Below, piece by piece: positions 1 through 8,389 of a DNA stretch of 64,000 nucleotides (position 1 is its first letter; each line of letters begins with the position of its first letter). The notes under the pieces are model-generated. The model worked only from the letters and a program-made list of their open reading frames with translations. It was not told the origin of the DNA and did no database searches. The position numbers were made by a program, and so were the translations under genes. Where the stretch lies: the NCBI RefSeq assembly GCF_002563795.1, contig NZ_PDJL01000003.1:682001-746000 (forward strand), in the 5' to 3' direction. This stretch comes from Vibrio sp. ES.051. Lineage in GTDB: Bacteria; Pseudomonadota; Gammaproteobacteria; Enterobacterales; Vibrionaceae.

Positions 1-747
1 TAGCGGCAATGAAATACGTGCTTTTTCTTGGCGTCCACCGGTTGGATTAATGACACGGTGTGTGGTTGATGGGAAATAACCACCAGAGGCTTCTTGCAAC
101 ATATCACCGATGTTGATGATCAAGTTACCGAAATCACACGGGACATCTATCCACTCGCCCTCCTTGCTCTTCACCTGAAGCCCTGGCTCATTCGCAGCAG
201 GAAGAACAGTCAATAAGTTAATGTCTTCATGTGCGGCAGCGCGAATTGCGCCCGGCTCTTCTTCTCCGGTCATTGGTGGGTAGTGCAGAACACGCAGTAA
301 TGTTTTATCACTGTTGTTGACCATTTCTGACAACGCAATAGAGAACTTCTCTTGTACCTCTTTTGGTGCGTAGGCTTCTACCCAGCCTAACAGTTCTTGG
401 GCAAACGTATTGGCTCGCTCATAGTATTCCAAGATATCAGCTTTAAGTTGCTGTGGAATTTGACCCCACGGATAAACGTGAAAGTATTCCTTAATGTCTT
501 TCACTTTGTGCCCTTTGGCGACTTCAGAGACAGAAGGTGGGAAATAGCCATCTTGTGTATCAACATTAAAGTGAAACTCATTCTTTTGCTCTGAACAGAA
601 AAACTCATGCCAGTTTTTGTAAATTGACTCTACTAACTCTTGCGGTATTGGGTGGTTCTTCAACACACCAAATCCGGTTTCACGCAGAGAGGCAACGAAC
701 TGTTGAGCAGCATCGTTAGCAAGATAATCGACAGTTTCCAGTTTCAT
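1..747 (-). CDS. Isopenicillin N synthase-like 2-oxoglutarate/Fe(II) oxygenase (3' end cut by window)
   Basis: The first 249 residues are visible, from an ATG whose complement is at 745-747; the gene runs off the left edge. The N-terminal part resembles the DIOX_N region of non-haem oxygenases. The Fe(II) facial triad is visible as H173-x-D175 and H230, and the 2-oxoglutarate-binding R-x-S motif is R244/S246. Family members use 2-oxoglutarate and O2 to oxidise small molecules. The substrate cannot be told from the sequence. It is divergent from the DUF2238 gene, with about 280 bp of shared upstream DNA. The family call is firm; no specific pathway is claimed. Confidence 0.88.
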   Translation of the reverse strand, partial: MKLETVDYLANDAAQQFVASLRETGFGVLKNHPIPQELVESIYKNWHEFFCSEQKNEFHFNVDTQDGYFPPSVSEVAKGHKVKDIKEYFHVYPWGQIPQQLKADILEYYERANTFAQELLGWVEAYAPKEVQEKFSIALSEMVNNSDKTLLRVLHYPPMTGEEEPGAIRAAAHEDINLLTVLPAANEPGLQVKSKEGEWIDVPCDFGNLIINIGDMLQEASGGYFPSTTHRVINPTGGRQEKARISLPL

Positions 748-1026
748 GGCTTTACTTCTTTTTTATTAGACTGAATTGTGAATTCTATGGATGGGCATGT
801 TGTAAATCAAACTTTAATGGAATGTGCGCACGCAAACGTTTTAATGTTGAGCAGCTTACCAATAATTCAACATTTTCGGTGTTTGTCATTCCTACAAAGA
901 CAAATAATTGCACGCCGTTCAATTAAGTGTAATCATGATTGAGCTTTATTGAATTTTTTAGGTTAACAGAGCTTATTGTGTATGGAGTTCTCGTTGTACA
1001 ATTGAATTGAAGGATCAAGTAACCCT

Positions 1027-1623
1027 ATGAAAAGCACATCTACACTCTTAGGATTGACGGTTTTTTACGCTATCATTTTTTTATTCTCAGCACTTGAACC
1101 AAATTCACGCGCAGTATGGTTTGCTGAAATTATTCCTGCGATCGGCATTCTAATTGCAATTTGGGCGATTTCCATTCGCTACCAATTTAGTAATACCGCT
1201 TATGTTTTAATGTTTATCTGGCTCTGTTTACATACTATCGGGGCGAAGTATACGTTTTCCGAAGTGCCATTTGATTGGTTTAATCAATTGATAGGCTCAG
1301 AGAGGAATAACTTTGATCGCGTTGCACACTTTGCCATTGGTTTATATGCCTACCCAATAGCAGAATACTTGATTCAAAAGAAGAAATTTAATACCGCATT
1401 TTCTGGTTGGTTTGCTTTGTTTGCCATCATGTCTTTAGCGGCGAGTTATGAAATTATTGAGTGGTGGTACGCTGAACTGGCCGGTGGTGATGAGGGTATT
1501 GCCTTTCTGGGTTCACAAGGCGATATATGGGATGCCCAGAAAGACATGTTATGCGATACCGTGGGTGCGGCATTATCGTTATTTTTAATGTCGACTCAAC
1601 GTCGATTCTCTAATCCACTCTAG
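1027..1623 (+). CDS. DUF2238 (YjdF-like) inner membrane protein
   Basis: This 198-residue protein is mostly hydrophobic, with about six predicted membrane segments. The central block with conserved acidic and histidine residues (NNFDRVAHF, then YEIIEWW and GDIWDAQKDM) is typical of the DUF2238/YjdF family of bacterial membrane proteins. The family has no established function. The conserved D, H and E residues in or near membrane segments would fit a metal or lipid-related role, but that is inference. Its last 39 bases overlap the 3' end of convergent cutA, so the two messages are complementary at their ends. Confidence 0.85.
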   Translation: MKSTSTLLGLTVFYAIIFLFSALEPNSRAVWFAEIIPAIGILIAIWAISIRYQFSNTAYVLMFIWLCLHTIGAKYTFSEVPFDWFNQLIGSERNNFDRVAHFAIGLYAYPIAEYLIQKKKFNTAFSGWFALFAIMSLAASYEIIEWWYAELAGGDEGIAFLGSQGDIWDAQKDMLCDTVGAALSLFLMSTQRRFSNPL

Positions 1624-1917
1624 GTATGGGTTAAGTCCATCCACAATTGGAACCTGTACTATTTGAGCCACTTCATATTCGTGCAGGTTCTCTATTTTCT
1701 CTTCGACCAATTCGTATAACTCTCGACGGGTTTTAATCACCAACAACCATTCGTGATCAGTACAAATTTCCCCTTTCCAGACATAGTGACTCTCAATTGG
1801 CATTGTTTGAATGCACGCCGCTAACTGTGCGTCCAACAAGCCTTTAATGATTTGATCTCGATTTTGCACATTACTTGTGGTGCTTAACACCATGCAATAG
1901 TCATGTTGTACACTCAT
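1585..1917 (-). CDS. cutA: CutA divalent-cation tolerance protein
   Basis: This is a 110-residue protein of the usual CutA1 length. The ferredoxin-like CutA pattern is recognisable: an N-terminal MVLSTTSN strand, the LLDAQLAACIQ helix, YVWKGEI, and a final YLEWI tryptophan motif. CutA1 proteins form very stable trimers and were linked to copper and divalent cation tolerance in E. coli; their molecular role is unsettled. The ATG is preceded by AAGGAT seven bases upstream. It sits 13 bases after the small zinc-ribbon gene and probably belongs to the same minus-strand transcript as sgrR. Its 3' end overlaps the DUF2238 gene tail to tail. Confidence 0.93.
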   Translation of the reverse strand: MSVQHDYCMVLSTTSNVQNRDQIIKGLLDAQLAACIQTMPIESHYVWKGEICTDHEWLLVIKTRRELYELVEEKIENLHEYEVAQIVQVPIVDGLNPYLEWIRESTLSRH

Positions 1918-1930
1918 TTATCATCCTTCA

Positions 1931-2182
1931 TTATTTCATCGTCACTTTGCCGCCAATCATTTTATAAGCTGGCGTGCCTCTCACTAAGGTTTCTCTTGCA
2001 AACTCTTGCTCGCAACTAGGACAAATGCATGGCGTCTGCGTGAAATCGTTCACGATACGTTCCTTAAAGCATTTTACTAAAGCCCCTTTTCCACCTTTAC
2101 GATACTTAAATAATTGAGCCTTACACTTTACACAGAAGACGTCGACGGTTTTAGTCGGTTGTTTTTTATTCGGTTTCGCCAT
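1931..2182 (-). CDS. Small zinc-ribbon protein
   Basis: This 83-residue basic protein has two Cys-x2-Cys knuckles (CVKC near residue 17 and CPSC near residue 55), plus extra cysteines at KCF and CIC, consistent with a zinc ribbon. I do not recognise a named family. Its start lies inside the end of sgrR, a 17-base overlap in a different frame, so it is probably translated by coupling to sgrR; no good separate ribosome binding site is visible. CutA follows 13 bases later. A nucleic-acid-binding or metal-sensing role is possible but unproven. Confidence 0.75.
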   Translation of the reverse strand: MAKPNKKQPTKTVDVFCVKCKAQLFKYRKGGKGALVKCFKERIVNDFTQTPCICPSCEQEFARETLVRGTPAYKMIGGKVTMK

Positions 2183-3875
2183 GATTTTTTTCTAAATTTG
2201 GTTTTACCCATACATTATTGAAGTCAAACCAACCTAACGCATTACATTTTGCATTTTGTAGCGCACCACTGTGGTCTTTATTCACACCGAGCCAGCAGTG
2301 AAACATTGGAATAACTTGGCAGCTTTTCACAAGTTGCCTTCCTAGTTCACGCGCAGGAAAATCTGGATACTCCCCCGCTCGCCACTGATCAACCAAAGTC
2401 GCCCACTCAGAAAAATCGTAGTTAGAACTAAATTTCTCAATATCACTATAGTCCAGAAGCCAACCCGCAAGGGCGTCATTTCTATTCGTCGCAATCCCCA
2501 TGGCTTTAACCCAGATGTCAACCTCTTCAGGTACCGGCGGTTGAGCATCATAACGAATAAATTTCACCTCAATACCATGCGGTTTCAAAAGATTTTTAAT
2601 GCTCTTGGCGATCACTGGAAACATTGGATGCTTCTTCTGATAGGCGACAGAAATTATTTTTTCTGTTTGAGGCACGCAACCCGCTTCTGCAGGTCTTAAG
2701 TCAATCCAACCCGGTTTGAGTCCAAACGCCTGTAACACACCGAGCTCAATCACTTTATCTTGAGGAACGCGAGCATAAATCTGGTGGCTATTCAGTGTTT
2801 GTGAGAGAAACTCCGCCCAACGCGGATCTTTAGCGATGCCTGTATTTTTATTCAGCAATAGGAAGGTGCAGCCCGGATCAAGTTCAACTTCATCGGATGA
2901 ACCGGGTTTATCCATCTGTGGTTTAGATAAACTAGGATAAACCATTGAAGAATATGCTTCGTCAATGACCCAGACTTCCACTTGGTCTAGTAACGGACGA
3001 AAGCCAAAGTAGCCATCAAAAGCAGTAAGAATAAGCCGCTTGTCATCATTCACCTTAACTTGAAAAGGTCCGGTTCCTACGGGTTGCCGATCATAGTTTT
3101 CAGAACGTAAAGCGCTCGGTAATAATATTTTTGCCTGTGACTCACTTAACGCCAATGGTAAATAGCGATCTGGGCGTACGAGTTCAATATCAATGGTCCA
3201 AGCTTGTGGTGAGGACACCTTCTTGATGTGTGAAAATAGGTTGAGATTACGGAGTGCCAAGACACTCTCTAACACGCAGTCCGTTGTAAGAGGCTCGCCA
3301 TTATGGAAACGAACACCACGACGCAGATAAAAACGCCAATGTGTATCGGATACCGACTCCCAAGTATGGGCTAAATCCGCTTGGAGCTGTTCATGCTCAT
3401 CGAGGCAAGTTAATCCACTAAAGACTTGTCTTGCGATGTGCTGTTCTGAGCGTCTCATTTGCTTTTGTGGATTGAGCATCGTCAATGGTCGGTAATAAGG
3501 CAAACGAACGACTTGCTCACCTTGCCTATGCTGCAGTCCTAGATAGCCTTGTATAACCTGCGTGAGGCGCGCAGCATCATTATCGAGAGCTTCTAGTGCT
3601 TGACCTATTTTTCCTTCATCCAAATAACGTCTTGCAAGATTTTCGCTTACATCGCTACGGTTGCGTTTAAAGATCAGCTTGGAGAGTTTTCCACGACCCG
3701 CGGCTGGGTGCCATTCAATCCAGCCCTCTTCTTCTAACTTGTTGAGGACAATACGAGCATTACGCCGCGTACAGAACAGCGCCTCGGTAATATCTTCGAG
3801 CTGGACTTCAGTATCGTGACCGGCAAATTTTTCAAATAGTGTTTCAAACTGAACACGTAAACGAGGGCTGCTCAT
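2166..3875 (-). CDS. sgrR: SgrR-family transcriptional regulator
   Basis: This is a 569-residue protein with an N-terminal winged helix (residues about 1-110) and a long C-terminal periplasmic solute-binding-like domain (SBP_bac_5 type), the layout of E. coli SgrR. Motifs shared with SgrR include CTRRNARIVLN in the helix-turn-helix, YYRPL, RRSEQHIARQ, WRFYLRRGV and LGWFDF near the C-terminus. E. coli SgrR senses glucose-phosphate stress and activates the small RNA SgrS from a divergent promoter. Here the upstream neighbour is a same-strand DUF3389 gene and no SgrS-like element was recognised, so the target may differ. The ATG lacks a clear Shine-Dalgarno sequence, although its homology begins there. 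Confidence 0.9.
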   Translation of the reverse strand: MSSPRLRVQFETLFEKFAGHDTEVQLEDITEALFCTRRNARIVLNKLEEEGWIEWHPAAGRGKLSKLIFKRNRSDVSENLARRYLDEGKIGQALEALDNDAARLTQVIQGYLGLQHRQGEQVVRLPYYRPLTMLNPQKQMRRSEQHIARQVFSGLTCLDEHEQLQADLAHTWESVSDTHWRFYLRRGVRFHNGEPLTTDCVLESVLALRNLNLFSHIKKVSSPQAWTIDIELVRPDRYLPLALSESQAKILLPSALRSENYDRQPVGTGPFQVKVNDDKRLILTAFDGYFGFRPLLDQVEVWVIDEAYSSMVYPSLSKPQMDKPGSSDEVELDPGCTFLLLNKNTGIAKDPRWAEFLSQTLNSHQIYARVPQDKVIELGVLQAFGLKPGWIDLRPAEAGCVPQTEKIISVAYQKKHPMFPVIAKSIKNLLKPHGIEVKFIRYDAQPPVPEEVDIWVKAMGIATNRNDALAGWLLDYSDIEKFSSNYDFSEWATLVDQWRAGEYPDFPARELGRQLVKSCQVIPMFHCWLGVNKDHSGALQNAKCNALGWFDFNNVWVKPNLEKNHGETE

Positions 3876-3954
3876 AAAGAGGAAATACTTGTCTTATTTT
3901 CGATAAGTTAAGTTTCCTCATTTTTATGAGAAAGTGCAAATGTAGAGTGGTAAA

Positions 3955-4188
3955 TTATTGAATATCGATGCCTATTTCTTGTGCAAGCTGGGAAAGCTGC
4001 TCTTGATTGTCTAATTTAATTGACCACTTACACTCTGCGCCATGAGACAAAACCACGTTCGCACCTCTTCCCAGTAACTGGATAGCGTCCGTTTGTGATT
4101 GCAACGTCACCATTGCGCTGCCAGCAAGCTTAATTACGATTTCACGCTGGGTCGCAATGATTTTACCGAGTGAAAATTGAATAACCAT
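3955..4188 (-). CDS. DUF3389 family small protein
   Basis: This 77-residue protein starts MVIQFSLGKI and resembles the DUF3389 family of small Vibrionaceae proteins as I remember it. It has no signal peptide or membrane segment and alternates short beta-like stretches. No function is known. It lies six bases after the thioesterase gene on the same strand, so the two are likely co-transcribed; sgrR follows 79 bases downstream. The family name rests on memory of the pattern and not on a search. Confidence 0.7.
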   Translation of the reverse strand: MVIQFSLGKIIATQREIVIKLAGSAMVTLQSQTDAIQLLGRGANVVLSHGAECKWSIKLDNQEQLSQLAQEIGIDIQ

Positions 4189-4194
4189 ATGACT

Positions 4195-4629
4195 CTACAC
4201 CGACTTGGTTTTATGTTGTTTTACGGCAATGGTCAAACGGCTAGTACACACTAATCGGCCACGCTCATCGGTAATATTGATTTGCCACACTTGTGTCGAA
4301 ATGCCGAGGTGTATCGGTTTTGCTGTGCCAATCACATGCCCACTTCGCATGGCACGTACATGGTTGGCGTTGATATCTAAACCGACACAGTAACTGCCTT
4401 CATCCACAGAAAAGTTCGCCGCTAATGACCCTAATGTTTCTGCTAATACGACCGAAGCGCCGCCATGAAGCATCCCTAATGGTTGGTGAGTAAAATGGCA
4501 AACCGGCATGCTTGCCGAGAGGGAGTCGTCCGTGAAATTGGTATACACAATTTGCAAATGCTCCATCATGGTGTTTTTTGATGTGCTATTCAGAATCTCT
4601 AAGCTAACGGGCTTTTTCCATATACTCAT
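4195..4629 (-). CDS. Hotdog-fold thioesterase (MenI/YdiI-like)
   Basis: This 144-residue protein carries the PaaI/YdiI hotdog pattern: the LGMLHGGASVVLAETLGS block, where the HGG and following E support thioester hydrolysis, and a later NANHVRAMRSG block. YdiI/MenI homologues hydrolyse 1,4-dihydroxy-2-naphthoyl-CoA in menaquinone synthesis, while other relatives act on aromatic or fatty acyl-CoAs. The length fits the family. Gene context (DUF3389, sgrR) does not point to menaquinone, so the exact acyl-CoA substrate is left open. An AGAG element sits six bases before the ATG. Confidence 0.88.
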   Translation of the reverse strand: MSIWKKPVSLEILNSTSKNTMMEHLQIVYTNFTDDSLSASMPVCHFTHQPLGMLHGGASVVLAETLGSLAANFSVDEGSYCVGLDINANHVRAMRSGHVIGTAKPIHLGISTQVWQINITDERGRLVCTSRLTIAVKQHKTKSV

Positions 4630-4831
4630 ATTTTGCTCTTATTTCACGAACTTAATTGTGGGATTGTAACGATTTATCAAGGCGCTAGCATAGACTTTAC
4701 TTAGGCATAACTTCAAGATGTAACCTGCAATATGTCTTATCACGCTAGTGAATAACTTGATCCATGCATCATGTTACTATTTGGGTATATACTATTGCTT
4801 CAAAACAAAAATAATTTAGATGGAGCCTATT

Positions 4832-5620
4832 ATGAAGGTATGGATGAAAGCCTCTGCTCTTTTAACTATCGCGGGCTTAACGGCGTGTAGCGCATCACCG
4901 ACCGGCCGTAACCAGATCCTGATGTTTTCAGATCAAGAAATGTCATCGCTTGGCGCCAAATCTTTCGAACAAATGAAGAAAGATATCCCAATCAGCAAAG
5001 ATCGCAAAACGAATGCCTACGTCCAATGCGTTGCCAAACACATCACTGACACCATTCCTGCTCAAGCTGGATTTAAAGATTGGGAGGTGGTTGTTTTTGA
5101 TAGTGAACAAGTCAATGCGTTTGCTCTACCTGGTGGGAAGATCGGCGTTTACACGGGGCTTTTAGGTGTCGCGAAAAATCAAGATCAGTTGGCAACAGTC
5201 ATTGGTCACGAAGTGGCTCACGTCCTTGCTGACCACAGTAATGAACGCCTTTCACAAAGCCAGCTAGCAAATGCAGGGCTGTCTCTGGCAAACGTTGCCA
5301 TTGGAGCTTCCGAGTATAAACAGTATCAGCAAATGACGATGGCCGCGCTTGGTGTCGGTGTCCAATACGGTGTTATTTTGCCATACGGTCGTACACAGGA
5401 ATCCGAGGCTGATATTGTCGGGCTTGAGTTTATGGCAAAAGCAGGCTTCGACCCACGTCAAAGTGTCGATTTATGGAAAAATATGAGTACGGCATCAGGT
5501 GGTTCTCAACCACCTGAATTCTTCTCAACTCACCCATCGCACAGTACGCGTATTAAAGATTTACAAGCAACCATAAATAAGTTGCCTGCGTATAATGCGA
5601 AAGCGCCAGAATGTGGCTAA
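4832..5620 (+). CDS. M48-family metalloprotease lipoprotein
   Basis: The ATG at 4832 is chosen over the in-frame ATG at 4820 because GGAG lies just upstream and it gives a clean lipoprotein signal (LTAC, acylated C19), giving 262 residues. The zinc protease motif HEVAH is at 126-130 and the downstream ESEAD motif at 190-194 supplies the third ligand, as in M48 peptidases such as LoiP/YcaL/BepA. Such proteins act in the periplasm on misassembled outer membrane proteins. There is no C-terminal TPR region, so it is closer to LoiP/YcaL than to BepA. It is a single-gene unit ending at a strong bidirectional terminator. Confidence 0.92.
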   Translation: MKVWMKASALLTIAGLTACSASPTGRNQILMFSDQEMSSLGAKSFEQMKKDIPISKDRKTNAYVQCVAKHITDTIPAQAGFKDWEVVVFDSEQVNAFALPGGKIGVYTGLLGVAKNQDQLATVIGHEVAHVLADHSNERLSQSQLANAGLSLANVAIGASEYKQYQQMTMAALGVGVQYGVILPYGRTQESEADIVGLEFMAKAGFDPRQSVDLWKNMSTASGGSQPPEFFSTHPSHSTRIKDLQATINKLPAYNAKAPECG

Positions 5621-5647
5621 ACTTCTGCTACCAGTGTCTATTATTCG

Positions 5648-5673
5648 CAAAAAAGCTCCCTAGGGAGCTTTTT
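5648..5673. terminator. Bidirectional hairpin terminator
   Basis: A near-perfect palindrome built on AAGCTCCCTAGGGAGCTT is flanked by A-runs and T-runs on both sides. It lies between the convergent M48 and M50 protease genes and can serve both. Confidence 0.85.
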
Positions 5674-5693
5674 AAATGGGTATAAGGAATAGT

Positions 5694-6776
5694 TTAAGTA
5701 CCCAGTATCTGTAGTGGCAAGCTCAACAGGCTATCTCCAAGGGTAGCAAAATACCAAATGATAGCGACAAAACCACCGACAGAAACCAAGTACCAAACAA
5801 ACGAGAAAAGCTGTCCGTAACGCGTTAAGGGCAATAAATGACTATGATGGCGAGCTTTCCATTCCATCACCACTTCCAACATGCCCATAAGCAGTAAAAA
5901 ACCAAGCAAGGTTAATCCGAATGAATAACTCAATGCGATCCCTAACAGTGCAGTAACAATACTGCCAGCCAACCCTACCCATGTATTCATCGAGAAGGTA
6001 ATGCTTTTAAGTATATGACCACCATCTAAAGGCAGTATAGGTAATAGATTGAACAAGTTTAGCAAGGCGTTAAACACCGCCAGCCCCGCAAACATGACCT
6101 CACCCGTCATCCAATAAAGTAATGTAAATACCAGACTGAGGACCAAGCCAAAAAAAGGTCCCATAATCGAGATAACCACATCTTGCCAGCGTGTGTTGAT
6201 CTTTTCATCACTCAGCGCTAAACCGCCAAAAAATGGAATCAAATAGATGCCCTTGGTCTTCATTCCAAAGTACTTCATCGCTCTAATATGGCCATATTCG
6301 TGAAACACTAAACAGGCCACCAACGCCAGCGCAAACTCGATAGAAAACAACCATGAATAAGCGGCTAAGCTTGCTGAAGCTAATGCCACTTTAATGACTT
6401 TCGCACTCTTGAGCGCTTTCATTCCTAGAGACACAAGCCCAATAAGACTCAAACGTTTTTCGGTTGAAGGAGCCACAGTCGGCACTTGGCGTTCAATGTC
6501 TTTTTCGTTCCGTGAGCCTTCGCTAATCAGCTCACTGTTAACCGTCAATCGATAAGCCAACTCAAATGGTTGCCACATAAGGGAACAGTCCAACTGGCAT
6601 AATAGAATGTCTTCTCCTACAGAGAGTTTGAACTGATGTGAGCGGGTTTCGGCGTCATCATCCTTGGCATCAATCTGGGAGACTAATGTGTTGTCCCAAT
6701 ACAACTGTTGCCACCCAGCTAGAGAGCCTTCTAACCTCAACGGACGTCCTAAAAATTCAATATGTAGTAATTCCAA
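5694..6776 (-). CDS. Site-2 (M50) family membrane protease
   Basis: This is a polytopic protein with the M50 zinc motif HEYGH and the later LPLDGGH motif that supplies the third metal ligand, both in membrane segments. About 130 soluble residues precede the first hydrophobic segment. I chose the TTG at 6776 (361 residues) because AGGA is six bases upstream and the recognisable sequence starts there (ELLHIEF). A GTG at 6845 would add 23 residues but has a poor ribosome site. In the longer numbering HEYGH is 182-186 and DGG 274-276. Site-2 proteases cleave transmembrane substrates; the substrate is unknown. There is no PDZ domain, so it is not RseP. Confidence 0.82.
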   Translation of the reverse strand: MELLHIEFLGRPLRLEGSLAGWQQLYWDNTLVSQIDAKDDDAETRSHQFKLSVGEDILLCQLDCSLMWQPFELAYRLTVNSELISEGSRNEKDIERQVPTVAPSTEKRLSLIGLVSLGMKALKSAKVIKVALASASLAAYSWLFSIEFALALVACLVFHEYGHIRAMKYFGMKTKGIYLIPFFGGLALSDEKINTRWQDVVISIMGPFFGLVLSLVFTLLYWMTGEVMFAGLAVFNALLNLFNLLPILPLDGGHILKSITFSMNTWVGLAGSIVTALLGIALSYSFGLTLLGFLLLMGMLEVVMEWKARHHSHLLPLTRYGQLFSFVWYLVSVGGFVAIIWYFATLGDSLLSLPLQILGT

Positions 6777-6890
6777 CGCGATTCCTATTGCGATATCCAC
6801 AAAGCGCGAATTATGCCTGTTAAGTAGATAAACGGCAAAATGCACTATCTCTTGGTTTAATCTTCATTTCGTCATAAGGAGGATAAAACC

Positions 6891-6908
6891 ATTCTGGTCA
6901 AACCATTC
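6891..6908. promoter_or_regulatory. FadR-like operator upstream of fadL-volA
   Basis: The sequence CTGGTCAAACC with flanking TT and ATT resembles the E. coli FadR box (core CTGGTCnGACC), with imperfect dyad TGGT/ACCA. It lies about 225 bp before the FadL-type gene, in the space shared with the divergent M50 gene. A fatty-acid regulator acting on a fatty acid porin and a lysophospholipase would make sense, but the distance is long and the site is predicted by eye only. Confidence 0.45.
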
Positions 6909-7133
6909 ATTAAAAAAATACAACTTTAATACATAGCGTTACCGCCCACCGTTTGACCTATGCATCAAATCTAACACACAAAATACGCTCAAACTTTGAC
7001 AAGTTATCATACATACAATTAACATTACATTTACATAGCAGTTGTATTCCAATGTAATGACAACTGCTGAAAGTGACATACAACAATTACAAGGACTTCG
7101 GTCTAACATTACCACACCCTAGGAGGGTCAAGG

Positions 7134-8369
7134 ATGAACAAGAAGCACTGCTCTCTGCTTACAATTTCAATATTGTTTGCGTGTCATGCCCATTCAGCGG
7201 GCTTCCAAGTAGCTGAGCACTCGGCATCTGGTCTTGGTCGAGCATTTTCCGGTGAGGGAGCTGTCGCAGACAATGCCAGTGTCCTTGCGCGTAACCCAGC
7301 GGCGATGACGCTTTTTAAAGAAGCTCAGTTCTCTGGTGCGTTGTCTATCATCGATCCTGAAGTTGATGTTTACGATACCTACCACAATGAACAATCTAAA
7401 GACATCGCCCCTTTACAAGTTGTGCCGGCTGGTTACTACATCAGCCCTATCAATGATAAATGGGCTTGGGGTATTGGTATGTTTACAACCTATGGTGTCG
7501 CGACCGATTACCCAGATGACATCTCCGCTGGTGATATGGCGGGTGATACCTCTCTGCTTTCCGTCAACATTAACCCAAATGTTGCTTACCGTATTAATGA
7601 ATCCTTTAGTGTTGGCGGCGGTATCAACCTAGTCTATGCCGAAGCAGAACTGACTCGCCATAAAGGGGCACTCGCCGGGGTGTTTGGCGGTAATAAATCT
7701 GACAACCTTGTTGGTATGGAAGGCGAAACCTTCGCTTGGGGTTGGAACATTGGTGCGCAGTTCGAATTAAATGAAAACAACCGTTTTGGCTTCGGCTACC
7801 GTTCTAAAGTGGATCTTGATTTTGATGATGGAGAGTTCAGCAGCTATGACTCTGGCATTGCTACATCAGCAAAAGTGGATGGCCGTCTACAGATATCTCT
7901 TCCATCGATCATTGAACTTTCTGCTTTCCATCAGCTAAATGACCAATGGGCCGTGCATTACGGTTGGCAACAAACTGATTGGAGTACATTTAAAGAACTC
8001 AAAGCGACCAGTAACGAATGTAATGATGGGGTGTGTTTCTTCAAACCAGAAAAGTACGAAGACAACAACCGCTACTCTGTTGGTGCAACGTACACTCTCA
8101 ACACAGAATGGACATTCCGTGCAGGCTTGGCATACGACGAACAAGCCGGTAAAGCCACATTGAGCATTCCCGACAGTGATCGTATGTGGTACAGCGCTGG
8201 TTTAACTTACGCGATGAACGAGAATCTAACTTTCGATGCAGGTTTCGCGCTAGTGAAGAGTGAGTCGGGCTCTTTCACCGAGACTAACGCAGCAGATCAA
8301 GAGATTAAGTTCAATTCAGAAGGCACAGCCTACATTAGTGCAGTGCAGATGAACTACACCTTCAAATAA
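7134..8369 (+). CDS. fadL: FadL-family outer membrane long-chain fatty acid porin
   Basis: This 411-residue protein has a signal peptide ending near AHSA, then the mature start AGFQVAEHSASGLGRA and the NPAAM motif typical of FadL/OmpP1 proteins, whose N-terminus plugs a 14-strand barrel. It ends in the aromatic residue typical of outer membrane barrels (YTFK). FadL porins take up long-chain fatty acids by lateral diffusion. AGGAGG precedes the ATG at a good distance. The volA-like lipase follows after 20 bases and is surely co-transcribed; the pair would release and import fatty acids from lysophospholipids. Vibrio carries several FadL paralogues, so this is one of them. Confidence 0.92.
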   Translation: MNKKHCSLLTISILFACHAHSAGFQVAEHSASGLGRAFSGEGAVADNASVLARNPAAMTLFKEAQFSGALSIIDPEVDVYDTYHNEQSKDIAPLQVVPAGYYISPINDKWAWGIGMFTTYGVATDYPDDISAGDMAGDTSLLSVNINPNVAYRINESFSVGGGINLVYAEAELTRHKGALAGVFGGNKSDNLVGMEGETFAWGWNIGAQFELNENNRFGFGYRSKVDLDFDDGEFSSYDSGIATSAKVDGRLQISLPSIIELSAFHQLNDQWAVHYGWQQTDWSTFKELKATSNECNDGVCFFKPEKYEDNNRYSVGATYTLNTEWTFRAGLAYDEQAGKATLSIPDSDRMWYSAGLTYAMNENLTFDAGFALVKSESGSFTETNAADQEIKFNSEGTAYISAVQMNYTFK

Positions 8370-8389
8370 TGGGATTACGGAGTAAACCA

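Noticed and set aside
6880..6940. Strong AAGGAGG at about 6878-6886 without a standard start codon at proper distance
   Set aside because: Only ATT and CTG codons follow, with a stop after about eleven codons; treated as chance sequence overlapping the FadR-like site.
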